Source: Tomocerus qinae | Lineage: Eukaryota > Arthropoda > Collembola > Entomobryomorpha > Tomoceridae | Length of the DNA stretch: 64,000 nt | Reading direction: 5' to 3' | Assembly: GCA_020055645.1 (NCBI GenBank) | Contig: CM034546.1 | Coordinates: forward strand, 20,956,001-21,020,000 | Shown: one piece after another, positions 33,473 to 44,879 of the stretch | Layout of the letters: each line of letters opens with the position of its first letter | Numbering within the stretch: the stretch's first letter is position 1 | Program-made: the position numbers and the translations under genes | Notes under the pieces: generated by a model | Told to the model about the DNA's origin: nothing | What the model saw: only the letters and a program-made list of their open reading frames with translations | Database searches by the model: none

Positions 33473-36046
33473 TCTTACCACACATTTTGGTACAGTGTTT
33501 TTTATACCCAAAATTTTGCGAATAAACTTCGTTTGATTTATTTCTAGTTTGTCAAGGCTTTCAAGACCCCAGATATGGCTACAGTATAAAAATGTCGAGA
33601 GAGCGATTGAGTCGAAAAGCCGGATTTTGGTGGCTAGTGACGAGATATTTCCTTTGGAATTTAAAGAATAGATTCCATTTTGAGCAATAGCGGCTTTCTT
33701 TTTGAAATAAACCAGGGCTTTCGCAAATTTCCCAGAGGACGAGAATGGAACACCAAGATAGACATATTCATTTACAATTTCCAGTTGCTTTGAACCGAAA
33801 GTGAACTTTAAATTCTTTTCTAAGCGCCCTCCCCGACGGAAGACTACTATTTTCGTTTTTTTGATATTCACTTCTAACTTCAACGCTTTAAAATACATTT
33901 CCAGTGTTCTGATTTTTCTTTGGAGGCTAAGACGATTATCAGATAAGACCACGGTATCGTCCGCGTAAAGTAGGATGTGAATCATAAAGTTATTATTGAT
34001 TGGGACTCCTCTCCAGCCCTTTGAGGTTAATTCTGACTCTATATCGTGCACGTACAAACTAAATAGGAGGGGCGAGAGGCAGCACCCTTGCATGAGGCCT
34101 TCAGTGAGTTCAATCGGTGAGGTGAGTTTGTCAGGCAGCCTGATTTGTGTAGTAGCCCCATTGTAAATTTTTTCCAAAATCCGAATAATTTTTCCAGACA
34201 CTCCAATGTCAAATAGCCGGCTCCACAGTAGTTTATGACTAATGCTCGGGAAAGCCCGTGCAAAATCAATAAACAGGGCGTAGACTTTTTGTGACTTTCT
34301 TGTACCCAGTTGGATCGTACTGTTCAGAGTGAAGACTTGGTCTTCGCAACTCCTGCCATGTCTGAATCCACCTTGCGCCTCCGGAAGAGCTCCTGTTAGG
34401 TTGGCCCACCTTGACATACGTGAACAAATAATCTGTGTGAATAATTTTTCGAAACAGTTCATGAGAGCGATTGGACGGTAGTTGACTGGGTCCTCTGGAT
34501 CTCCCTTCTTGTACAACATAACTGTAATAGACTCAGACCAGTCGTTAGGCGGGTTCTCTGAATCCAAAATGTTGTTATAGATAACTAATAATTTTGTCAC
34601 ACAGTTCAGCGGCAAGTTTTTGATGAATTCGTTAGCTATATCATCGGGGCCGGGGGCCTTTTTCACTGGTAAATTCTTGATTGCTAAAGTGAGTTCTTCC
34701 AGAGTAATTGGCATCGTTAGGTTTGGGTGACCGGCATCATAGAATTCGGTTTTATCAGAATTTCTATTTGGCAAAATTTCTTTGTGGTAGTCAACCCACT
34801 TTTCTTCATTAATGACATTAGGTCTTGCTGGGGTTTTCCTAAACAAATTAACGGCCTTCCAAAACTCTGGCTTTTTAACGTTTTCTAGCTCGGCTTTTTT
34901 GAACTCCCAGTAATTTTTCTGTTTCCGTTTCCTAGTTTTGGTATAATCGACTTTAGCCTGAGTATACATTAATCTTGTGTCTGTTGACCAGTTGTGCTTT
35001 TTGGCGAAAGAGTTTAACTTGCGGCATTTCCAGAGTAGCCTTTTGCACTCTGCGTCGAACCATGGAGGCTCTGATATTAATTTTCTCTTCCGAATCATTT
35101 TCGACTTTTCAGCTGCCTCGACAACTGCCTTCTTGAGCGACTCATAGTTGGTTATTTTCGTAGACTCCTCACCAATTTCATTTTTAAAAGCTTCTGCAAA
35201 ATCCGACTTCCACCTCAAACCGCTCTCTCTCCAGATTTTTGTAGTTGGGGTATTTCCTAAGAAAATCTTAATAGGAAAATGACAGGATTCATTAATATTT
35301 AGGACTTTGAAATCGTAAAATTTTTCACATGATTTGTAATTCATAAGCATATAGTCAATGACACTTTTTCCATTTTTGTTTACAAAAGTGTGTGTACCTT
35401 TCTTATCGCTTTCTGATCTTCCATTGGCAATAACAAGACTGTGATCTTCCATAAACTGGATTAAACTGTTCCCATAGTTGTTAGTAGTTAGGTCACACGA
35501 CATTCTCGTTGGTCTCCCAATCTTAAATTGGATCTCGTCCACAGCAATATCGAATAACCCAACCCTGGCATTAAAATCTCCTCCTAGTATTACTGGGAAT
35601 GAATGACACAAGTTTGTACTATCAATTAAATTATTTAAAGTATTTAACTTATTGTTATAATGGCTATCTTGATGTAAGTAAATTATACCTATTATCATAA
35701 TTTTTTTGGACGGCATCAATTCTATTTTACATAATACCCAAGAGTCACAACTGTCAATTACATCTATCAGCTTTACAAAGTCTTTATTTAGTAACATACA
35801 AATACCACCTATAGCCCTTCCTTTTATATTATTTTTTGTAGCCTTTTGGCTAATGAAAGTAAATTTACTTAAGTAATTTGGCAGTTTCGGAGAATCAAGC
35901 TCCCATGTTTCACAAAGTCCAATTACATGCGATTGGCTAGGCTCGCATTTTTCATCACTATTAAGATATTTTAAAGTATTTATACCTCCTATATTCCAAG
36001 ACAAATAATTAAAAAATACTTCTGGATAAATCGTGTTTGACTTCAT
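33473..36046 (-). CDS. LINE ORF2: APE-type endonuclease and reverse transcriptase (truncated by stop)
   Basis: 858 residues are open (stop at 33470-33472). Endonuclease landmarks: SWN at 16-18, CETW with E46, GDFNA at 156-160, VIDYM at 229-233 and SCH at 254-256, where most families have S-D-H, so a catalytic-site residue appears changed. Reverse transcriptase landmarks: APGPDD at 464-469, FIDFARAF at 592-599, GCCLSPLLF at 654-662 and the catalytic YADD at 694-697. In active relatives the protein nicks the target and primes reverse transcription from the nick. The early stop removes the C-terminal cysteine region, so this copy is probably inactive. The start is the ATG 18 nt after ORF1. Confidence 0.92.
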
Positions 36047-36064
36047 ATTTTTGGGCCCGTATCC

Positions 36065-36703
36065 TCAAGATTGACGTGGTCGTTTTTTGGAGATTGACCC
36101 ATCTTCTTTGACTTCAAACACATCAGTCACTCTATCATTCTCCCGTATGGTTAGTGTGGATCCCGATATTCGGGTTTTAACGCTGGGTCGAGATGCCCGG
36201 ACTTCAGTAGCTTTTTTCCTGAGAGTGGCCTGCGCTTTTCTTTCCTCCACCGAAAGGTCATCATTTATGTATATTGAGAGGCCTTTGAACAATCCCCTAG
36301 ACCACAAGATTCTCTGTTTGTCAATGAACCGGACCAGCTTCACAAACGTAGGTCGAGGTGGAACTGATGAACCGGACCCAGGTTTTCCAAGACGATGTAT
36401 TTTGTCAATCAGAACTCCATTTAGTTTCAATTTGGCCATCAAGTCGTCAAATGCAGAGCACAGCTGATCTATCGACTCGTTCGCCACTTCACTCAAACCA
36501 TGGATGATAATGTTATTTTCCCTCAAAATATGCACCACTTTCTCAATTGATTTTTTATTTTCAGCAATAGTTGATTGTAAGCTAAGCGTAAGTGATTCTT
36601 CAATTTTATCCATTTTTGTGGAGAGCCGAGTTTCCATACCAAGGAGCACGGATTTTAAGTCAAGGTCACAATCCATTGGTTTAGGCACTGACATGGTTAA
36701 CAT
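36065..36703 (-). CDS. LINE ORF1: coiled-coil nucleic-acid-binding protein
   Basis: 212 aa, uninterrupted. Residues about 15-65 look like a coiled coil (regular leucines in METRLSTKMDKIEESL); about 66-150 resemble the RRM-like domain of L1-type ORF1 proteins (NIIIHGLSE, IHRLGKP, RPTFVKLVRF, LKGLSIYINDDLS-like); the C-terminus is basic (KKRPRQS). Such proteins coat element RNA in ribonucleoprotein particles. It lies directly upstream of ORF2 with an 18-nt gap, the usual LINE order. Domain calls are by eye. Confidence 0.8.
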   Translation of the reverse strand: MLTMSVPKPMDCDLDLKSVLLGMETRLSTKMDKIEESLTLSLQSTIAENKKSIEKVVHILRENNIIIHGLSEVANESIDQLCSAFDDLMAKLKLNGVLIDKIHRLGKPGSGSSVPPRPTFVKLVRFIDKQRILWSRGLFKGLSIYINDDLSVEERKAQATLRKKATEVRASRPSVKTRISGSTLTIRENDRVTDVFEVKEDGSISKKRPRQS

Positions 36704-36874
36704 GACTTGTTTTCAGTAAGTTTTTAATTAATTAACAGGAATAAAGCGACTGAATACCAATTGGAAAGCACTATTGCGATTTTAAAGTGAAATTTTGAGA
36801 AAAATATTTTAGCCAAATTTAAGTGTGTCTAGATATTTGAACCTCCCGCCGCTCCTAGGTTAATTGTACTAATT

Positions 36875-37496
36875 ATATTGACGTTAAAAACAAAATAGCA
36901 AAATTAATTAAGATTATAATAACTAAAGCTCATAATTCTCACGTTAAATACAATGATGTATGATTGTATATACATATATAAGACAAGAAAAAATAATCGA
37001 GAAAGAAAGAAAAATATAATACGAGCGGAATAAAACATTAAAAGGGCGAACCATTCCCTTAAATTGACGAATTAAATAAATAGCTATTCTATTCCCAACA
37101 AAGCCATGGCTATGTAATACAAAACAAATTCAATAAAGATATGTATTACGAGGCTAGGAACTTTTGTTTACTTATTTGATTTATATCGTGGTTAATGTAT
37201 CTTTAAAACATTTAATGTTGTATATCTGTAATTGGATTGAAGTCAAAACAAAAGTCCAGTAAGAAGAACTGAGATGACAAGATACGTGCTTTCCATGTAA
37301 TCATATGGCCTATAGCGCATCAAAATAGTACCTAACTTCGAATAAGCAGAATTAAGAGGCAAAGATATTGCTCATAACATTTGTGATGAGTTTTTCTTAT
37401 CAAAAGTAGCTATAGAAGTTAGTTTCGTGTAGAGACAATTTGAATTTAGATATATATCATATTTATTGAGAAAGCAATAAATCTTATTAAAATCAA
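36875..37496. other. Continuation of the A3-B stub spacer beyond the LINE
   Basis: Non-coding; aligns with 3174-3790 upstream of B1. No gene. Confidence 0.6.
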
Positions 37497-37696
37497 CATA
37501 CCTATCTTGGTAATTGTAAGTCAGTATAATTCTTACACGTACTAGAATAAACTACTAGAATAAAGCGAAATATTACAAGCATATACATTCCAAGGAGAAA
37601 ATATAAACCCACCATTTCCTCACTAAGAACTGTACAATGAAGACCAAAATGATAGATTGAAAATGTAGGTTTCAATTAATATTGTAATCCACTAAT

Positions 37697-37718
37697 AGAC
37701 GTCCTTTAAGGACGGTCT
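37697..37718 (+). promoter_or_regulatory. Leader hairpin of the 37.7-kb B stub
   Basis: Stem identical to 4003-4025, loop TTTAA; 10 nt before ATG. Confidence 0.45.
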
Positions 37719-37728
37719 AATACGGTGG

Positions 37729-37809
37729 ATGGAGAATACGCATTCCTGCATCTCTGTTGATAATATATCTTCAAGGAAAGAGAAGAAGACGAATCTTATT
37801 TCAAAATGA
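37729..37809 (+). pseudogene. 5' stub of a family B gene
   Basis: The first 20 or so codons (MENTHSCISVDNISSRKEKK) match B1 most closely, with a full upstream block and hairpin, then homology stops and a TGA follows. The rest of the gene is absent. The junction lies close to the point in exon 1 where B1 and B3 change from diverged to identical. Confidence 0.82.
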
Positions 37810-38600
37810 CGTGGGAAATGGGAAAATCTGAAACCGGGTATATCTTTACTCTACATAAGCATAAAGTGGGGCATGCGCATGGGATTTTTCATTCTTGAAT
37901 AAATGTTTGTATCTATGTCCGTAATATTTTGTAATTAATGAGTAAGGGTAATATTTTGTAATTAATGAGCAAGGACTAGGCTATCATTACTGAGTCCAAT
38001 CAACGGTCTATGAAATTCGGGCCAATGCGCAGTCGCTAGAAATTTACTGATTTCAACATTTTCTAGCACAATTTATGTGCTAGGATTCAACTAGTAATAA
38101 ATAAGTATATATAGTAAAGACAAAATTCAGAATACCGTCATCTATCCCATCGCTGTTATGAATTTTGAAATATTCAGTAAAATTAAACATTTTATTTCTT
38201 AAAACGTTCCCGATCTTCTATCTCGGTTCTCTGTTTTCGAGGATCATTTCTTACAAATAAGTTGTGACAATGGATAACAAATAAGACTTATTCCAAGTTT
38301 AATTCACAAAAAACTTCAAACAACTTATCTGTGTTCATACGAATGAGGTTGCTATGAAATACAGATTTAGCATGCATCCCAATTTTTTTATCATGAGTGC
38401 ATAATATTCGCTGTTCACGGAATTTGCTTCATTAAATTCTACATATTAAAATGCATTTTGGAAATGATATCTACAATTGCATTACTAATTTCAATAAATT
38501 TGGATCAATCAGAGAGGGGCAAAAAATTAGTCAGAATTTAAATCAACACTGTCAGATATAATGGTTACAACAGTAAACGATATCATTTTCTATAATTTGT
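37810..38600. other. Spacer, recurring block
   Basis: No gene. About 38120-38580 recurs at 47280-47720 and, split by a solo LTR, at 57640-57745 plus 58377-58700. Confidence 0.55.
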
Positions 38601-39175
38601 CCACATCTTTCTATTTTCATACAAAAGACTTAAAGGCAAATCATGTTTAATGCATAGAAGCACTTTCAGGATTTAATTCCAACTAATTTTATTGCTTTAG
38701 CTGATAAAGTTACGAACATTCCTCCAAGAGTAAGCTTCCACATTAATGCATTAGGTATTCTTTGTGTCTTGTATCTTCGGCCTTGTCTACTTGCCTCTCT
38801 ATTGCTTAAGTTTGTTTTATTGTATAAATTATAAGTATTGGGTTACATACTTATTCCCGTGCAATATCACCATCGACACGGTTTGACACTTTTGTTTTAA
38901 GTATGCTTATTTTTCCATATTAACCTCAGGTTTGTTTGAGCATAGACATGGTCTGGGTGGAATTCGTCATATTCATTTCCTACACCAATGTTCTTGTTCA
39001 TCCTCAAAACTTTTAACGCCATGATCATGTCGTCGCTAAAATATTCCACTCGTCTGCCTTCTCCAAGTTTTTAGAATATGTTATGCTTTTAATATACTAA
39101 TGGAATTTAAAAGCATACTCAATACTTCTTCAGCAACCCACTTCAGCAATGTCACAAATAAAATGTAAAAGGTAT
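38601..39175 (+). pseudogene. Family A relic (end of exon 1, exon 2, exon 3 pieces)
   Basis: Recognisable pieces: the end of exon 1 (CTTTCTATTTTCATAC, AAAGACTTAAAGG, donor now GC), exon 2 after an AG acceptor from 38701 (GCTGATAAAGTTACGAACAT), and parts of exon 3 from about 38930 (TCGTCGCTAAAATATTCCAC). Many indels and stops; not functional. A very similar relic sits upstream of B7. Confidence 0.78.
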
Positions 39176-39598
39176 TGTTTATTCAATTCCCGGAAAAGTT
39201 ATAAGCAACATTTGTACCCAAAGCTTACAGTAGCACCACAGTCAAAATAACAAAATGCGTCATGTGTCCTAGATATATTAGTTGTTATTTGCAAAGGATT
39301 CGTCTTTTTTAAATAGCTAATGTTATTTCTCCAGACTCCAGTCCAGACAATAATAAATATACGATTGATTGGTATATATATGTATTTATTGGGTTATCAT
39401 AAAATATTAAAACCAACACATCAGCCTTGCTAAGCCAACATCTTTCTTACATTAAGACAATTTAAACAACGACAAAAACAGTCACAAACATTCCCAGTGG
39501 ATTTTTAAACCCATCATTTCTGCACAAATAACCGTTCAATGAAGACCAACATAATAACTTGAAAATGTAAGTTTCAATCAGTATCGTTATCCACTAGT

Positions 39599-39620
39599 AG
39601 ACGTCCTATACGGACGGTCT
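39599..39620 (+). promoter_or_regulatory. Leader hairpin of B4
   Basis: Stem identical to 4003-4025, loop TATAC; 10 nt before ATG. Confidence 0.5.
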
Positions 39621-39630
39621 AATACGGTGG

Positions 39631-41052
39631 ATGGAGAGTACACATTCCTTCAACTCTGTTGGTAATACATCTTCTAAGAAAAAGAAAAGGAAAGCCATTT
39701 GGCTAATACCCGAAGAGGCTTTAGAGCAATTCGGTTTCATCATAAGGGAGGGGTATTTGTTAGGTATATCTCCATTACATTGGGCCAAAGAAGGCCATGC
39801 TCTGAAGACTTACAACAGCAAGACCACAACTGGCTTTCTTCATTTGCACGCCCTATTGTGCTTTCTTTTAGGAATATTCTGCATAGTTCAGTTAATAAGG
39901 TTTTCGACGAAGGAAGACGAATTACTGTCCAATATTTTTGCCTTGCTTTTGGGTGGAACTGCCTGGTGCTATTTCCTCATTGACATACTATGGATAAGAT
40001 CTTCACGTCACTTTTCTCTAATGTTTACTGGCTTGTTTCATTTAGTTTGTGACTTCGAAGGTATGTATTTTATTGATAGACCATAAAAATTAAGAATACC
40101 AAATTGTTAATTCACCACTAAATTTTGTTTAGAAAAGTACATACACAAGAACAAAGCAATGCAGCGACACTTTCTGGTTAAGGCATTTAAAGCGATCAAA
40201 ACATTTCCTGTCATTAATGATTTCATCGTTGCATTTATCTACCTAATTCTTCACCGAATACCACTATTTCTCTATGTGGAACTCCCAACAGAATATCAAA
40301 ATTTCTTGATTGTCATTGCCATTGCAGTAATAAGTTTTTGGATGTTCGCAGCTTCTAACTGTATAATTTTTACCATTTTGGAGCTAATGGTGATTTGGGA
40401 TATAATTATTTCGAATATGGGGAAGGAGTTAAGGCAAGCGAATTTACACCCTATGAGCATCTTACTGCTTATAATTTTGTGAAAATAGCTATAGTTGTGA
40501 TATTTTATTGAAATTTATTTTTACAGGCTTGGAGAAAAGCAGTACAAATCTGATGATGTCATTCGTCGCAATCCAACCATCTGGGCAAAATATAACAATA
40601 TTTTGCGATACTACATAAAGTATCTTCAAGAACTGTTTGGCTTGATATTGGCACCCATTCAGTCATTGGTCACCAGAGTACTTATAATTTTTATTTTCAT
40701 TGCCATTAAGTACACATCTGCTTTACATCCTTTTATCATTTTGGCGTTATGTTACTTGACGATTGTCATTTTTATTTTATGGTGTGGAGGTTTAGCTACA
40801 TTGCACAAAATTACACAAATGTACAACGATATATTGAAAAGCTACTCAAAACACTATACTTCAGAATGCATGCATGATACTAGATACATGAGCAGGTTTC
40901 TACGTTCTCGAAAGGAAATACATTTCAGAATAGGGTTAGAAGAACCGATCACTGTGAAAAGCGTCCCTCATTTTCTTATAAGTCTTAGCAGAGGGACAGT
41001 GAAATTGCTGATGTCTGCTGGGGATGCTGGAGTAGTACTCGATGAGCTGTAA
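39631..41052 (+). CDS. B4: family B chemoreceptor-like 7TM protein, intact, GC-AG intron 2
   Basis: Seen: exons 39631-40060, 40133-40433 and 40527-41052 give 418 aa. Intron 1 is GTATGT...TTTAG (72 nt); intron 2 starts GCAAGC, aligned exactly with the GTAAGT donors of B1/B3/B5, and ends ACAG, so it is a GC-AG intron; both exon length (301) and phase (2) are preserved. YLLGISPLHW at 42-51; hydrophobic segments near 68-90, 97-121, 168-191, 201-234, 291-313 and 313-335; end DAGVVLDEL. Inference: chemoreceptor-like membrane protein of the B4/B7 subclade, whose partner family A gene immediately upstream is a relic. Confidence 0.78.
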
Positions 41053-42476
41053 ATTTTTGATGTCACACAATACTATTAATTACGTATACCTATATTAAAG
41101 CATACAAAGTCGATTTTAATCAACTATATAGCAATTATTGTCTGGTGGATATAATAAATAAACTTAATGAAATTTTAAGTAAGTTAATCGGCCCCATCAA
41201 AATGTAAAACGTGCAATAAAAGCGTAACAAACGCTAAACGGATTGTAATAAATGCTTATAAAGTTGTGGTTGATAGTTAAATATATTATAATACCTAAGG
41301 TTAGTTAACATATTTGTTACTAAACCTATTTAAATTTAAAGAAAATTATAATTGTGAATTAGCACATAAGTAGCCGTCAATATTTTCCCCTTATAACGAA
41401 GTTAATCTAATCGAAATAAACAAATTTAAAATGGAATATATTGTATCATAAACAAATTAACACATACATAAGTTGGATAATAAAATTCATTGCAACTCAA
41501 ATGTACAAAAGTTATATACTAACTGCTGGACATAGCCAAGAAATAATGGTTCCTATATTCCCAAGCAGTATAAGATTGAGAATTTCCAGGAAGAAAGGGA
41601 AAAGTATTAATACATATAAACGATAAAGCTTAAAGCCTCCATTACACAATCGTTTCTTTTTCAGCCCTTTAAAAATTGCTCAAAGGTGACTCCAAAGAAT
41701 CAAATTCACATCTGCGTTTTTGAAAGTCATTTTGGTAAGCTACCTTTGAATAAAACACTACTTACCTACTCATAAGGGAGATTGAGAAATGAAAATATAA
41801 TTGAACTTTCTTCGTAGCCGAGGCATATAACGCTTCCTCAAAATATCATGTTTTAAGTTTTTTTTCAATCATTAACTACAGCCAAAATGAGCAGAAATTT
41901 AAAAAAAACGAATAATCTCGCCTTAACGTGGTCAGAACAGTGCAATACTTATACAGAAATTAAAACACCCAATCCTATATAGTTACCAATTTTCAGTTCG
42001 TTCATGTAACTCATCATGACTGTCTTATCAGTTTGGCATTATTGGTTCTGCACTCAAAATACAAGTGATCAAAGTCATCCCTCTCCATTTGGTCCTTCGA
42101 AGGCACGGGTATCGGTAATTAACAATAATTATATTGCAAAAGTTATAATATATACACATATTATTCTACTGTGTATAAATTCGGCATGTGGTAAATTATT
42201 TTCAGATCCCGCATGCGGTAAATGCCTTAAATTACATAGATCACAAACCATGAATTAGTACTATAATTAAATTGCCTTTGATACAATGAAGGTAGAATTC
42301 GCATACCATCTAGTCCGGCCGTTTGCCGCCATAATAATATGGTTGACTCAGTTTTTTCCTAAGCTAAACGACTTCAATCACATCGTCGAGGAAAGGCAAT
42401 TGAAAAACAAGTAGCAATTTTAGAGATTGTATTTCATTGTTTCCATTGTCTGTTAGGTTTGTTTGGATTTGTATAC
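41053..42476. other. B4 3' flank and spacer
   Basis: Non-coding; the first part matches 61205-61830 after B7, and the recurring intergenic module is at about 41770-41990. Short open frames only. Confidence 0.5.
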
Positions 42477-42478
42477 TA

Positions 42479-42595
42479 CAGTATGGCACATTTAAAAGTT
42501 ATCAGAAAAGCCATTGTCATAAAAATTAACATTCCTCATTCATAAGGAGTTTTATGACAACGGTTTTTCTGATAACTTTTTAATGCTCCATACTG
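42479..42595. mobile_element. Hairpin MITE with CAGTATGG termini (Tc1/mariner-like)
   Basis: 117 bp, nearly all of it two inverted arms of about 50 bp (CAGTATGGCACATTT..., AAAAGTTATCAGAAAA), with TA on both sides. A TA target duplication and CAGT start suit Tc1/mariner-type MITEs. Confidence 0.75.
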
Positions 42596-42670
42596 TATAT
42601 ACAAAAAACAGATTTAAAATTAGTTAAGTCATTCCAAAAATATACCTAGCGGCATACATATTAAAAATTT

Positions 42671-43104
42671 TCCGATATTACATACAGTACCTTTAAGAAT
42701 TGATTGCCTTGATATTGGCACCCATCCAGTCATTGGTCACAAGAATGTCAATAATTTTTATTACTTTCGCCATAAAGTCCACAACTGTTTTACATCCTTT
42801 TATCATCTTCAGGTTATGTCATATTGCTATTGTTCTTCATTTTGTTCAGTGTTAACTGCATTTCACAAAATTGCACAGATATACAACAATGTATTGAGAA
42901 GCTATTCAAAATTCTATTCACAATGCACGAATGATACTATATATAAACAGGATTTTACGTTCTCGTAAAGAAATGCATTTCAGAATAGTGTTAGACGAAC
43001 CCATCATTTTGAAAAGAATCCCTGATTTTGTAATGGGTCTTAGCAGAGGGATAGCGAAATTGCTGATGTCTGCTGGGGATGTAGGAGAATTATTGAATTT
43101 TTAA
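42671..43104 (+). pseudogene. Family B exon 3 relic
   Basis: Aligns with family B exon 3 from the LRYYIQYLQEL region to the stop (LLMSAGDVGELLNF end), with several indels and lost codons. No exon 1 or 2 lies upstream within 1 kb. Confidence 0.8.
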
Positions 43105-43615
43105 TGTCACTCTAAATTCAAGTTTTGCTTCGTATTTTCAGTTTTCCCCGAAATTCCTAGTTTTCCCTAAATTTCTTTAATTTTTGTCCTGGAGAAGACA
43201 ACTGTGGTTGTCGAAAGCTTGACATTAGATTAAAGACGATATATAAATAGTTTAAACTCGAGAGTAATGAGTAACTTATTGAATAGAAATATAATAGGTA
43301 AAACATTAAAAGCGAATATCCTTGATCATTCTTAGCTCCCTAGGAATAGGTATATGGCTAGTTAATACATACGCACAATACAAACCCAGCAAACATAAAA
43401 CATTACGATGTCAAAAGGGCTTGAATATTATTGTAATATTACCCTTCTACAAAATCTTAACAATTTTGTTAACATCTTTTTCACTGTGCCTAGACTGAAA
43501 TAACTCGAGCTTCACCACATTAGTCATTAAATAGCGGAATCTGCAATTAAAAATTACCCAAATGTGATCCCAATTTTCGATACTGTACTCTCAAAAACAC
43601 TGTTTGGCACTTTTC
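43105..43615. other. Spacer, nothing recognised
   Basis: AT-rich; no gene or clear element seen. Confidence 0.4.
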
Positions 43616-44040
43616 TTGCTTATTTCTCCATATTACACCTCAGGATTGCTTGAGCATAGATATGGTCTGTGTGTCATTCGGGATAGTTGGTTGGGTCTAA
43701 GGTATGCGTGTGAACCCGAATAGCAATGATTTATGCGGGTAACAACTGGAGTGATTTCTGTCCACGACCTTTATTTACAAGACCATGAAGCCGACTAACT
43801 CATATTAGCCGGCCCAATACATATGGATAGAATGATAGCTGTCGCAGGTTGTATTCTATCCACACAGTCTGGGCGGAACTTGTCATGTTCATTTCCATTT
43901 CAAATATTCCACTCGTCTGCCTTCTCCAAGTTCTTAGAATATATTATGCTTTTAATATACTAATGGAATCAAAAAAACATACCAAATACTTCTTCAACAA
44001 CCCACTTCAGCAAAGTCACAAACAAAATGCAAAGGTAATG
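43616..44040 (+). pseudogene. Family A exon 3 relic split by an insertion
   Basis: Pieces at 43616-43680 (TTGAGCATAGATATGGTCTG) and 43866-44040 (CAGTCTGGGCGGAACTTGTC, ATTCCACTCGTCTGCCTTC) correspond to a continuous stretch of the relics at 38.9 and 59.1 kb. About 190 bp of unrelated sequence lies between; TGTGTG and CACACA at its edges hint at short terminal inverted repeats, but the element type is unknown. Confidence 0.65.
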
Positions 44041-44879
44041 TTTATACAATTCACGGGAAAGTTATAAGCAACATTATAGTTAAAATTGTACCTGAAACAC
44101 CACAGTCAAAAATAACAAAAGGCATCATCTGTCCTAGTTATATTATATGCCTTTATACAATGCAAATTTACCTTTTAAGCACTTTTTCGGATGATGTACA
44201 TGAATGCAGCGTCAGTACGTTATGTATTTGCACACCAAAAGTTCCTAACCGCAGGAAAGTCGAGCTAACAGCAACTAATACTAACGTTGTTGTTGTTTGC
44301 AAGGAATTTGTCCTTTCTTCAATATAGCTAATTTCTCCAGACAATATTATATACGATTGGTAAAAAATGACGAACAAAATGCAGTTCATGTTTATCCAAT
44401 TCCTGGAAAATTGTACCTGAAGCTATACGAGCAGATGAGTTGACAAATAGACAGATAAGTCGGAATATATTTAGCATACCTACCAAATATTTCTTCAACA
44501 GACTACGAACAAAATGTTTTACATATATTTTATACTTAATTCCTAGAAGTTCCAGGTTAGCTGCCAAACTGAGCGGACATGACTTAGTCGTGGTCCGCGT
44601 ATTTGTAAATTTTCGGCCTAATTTTGGGAGATTGGAGTAAGTAGTGCTGTGCTGAGAGTGGGGAGACCTTTTTCGCCAGGACAAAATTCGGTGCGTGAAT
44701 GTGGGGCCAAGGCCCGAAAAATACGTTTTTTTGGTGTAAAAACCCGACAGAAACATCATTTCTTTGTGCTGTGTGTGGAAATTCCTGGACGACGTGAAGG
44801 GAGATAATCGTGTTGGCGACTCAGGCAGCGGCGTGAACGCTGGCGATATGCAGATTGCAGATAAGCGATAAAGAAAGAC
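44041..44879. other. Spacer with family A relic flank
   Basis: 44041-44330 matches the flank after the relics at 39.2 and 59.3 kb and, inverted, 47780-47990. 44440-44879 is unlike its neighbours and of unknown origin. A 184-codon frame on the minus strand crosses both and shows no family resemblance. Confidence 0.45.

Larger units (their letters stand above)
30767..36858 (-). mobile_element. Non-LTR retrotransposon (LINE), apparently full length, inactive, with nested insertion
   Basis: The element reads on the minus strand. Flanks repeat GTTAATTGTACTAATT (30751-30766, 36859-36874), a 16-bp target duplication; the empty site is seen at 3158-3173. The 3' end on the minus strand is AATAAAACC, a CAATTCAATTC tail and an A run. 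Order from 5': about 155-nt leader, ORF1, 18-nt gap, ORF2 (endonuclease and reverse transcriptase), short 3' UTR. Without the nested 1.85-kb insertion it is about 4.2 kb. In-frame stops at 33470 and 33194 and a frameshift after them show that it is dead. Clade not assigned. Confidence 0.92.
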
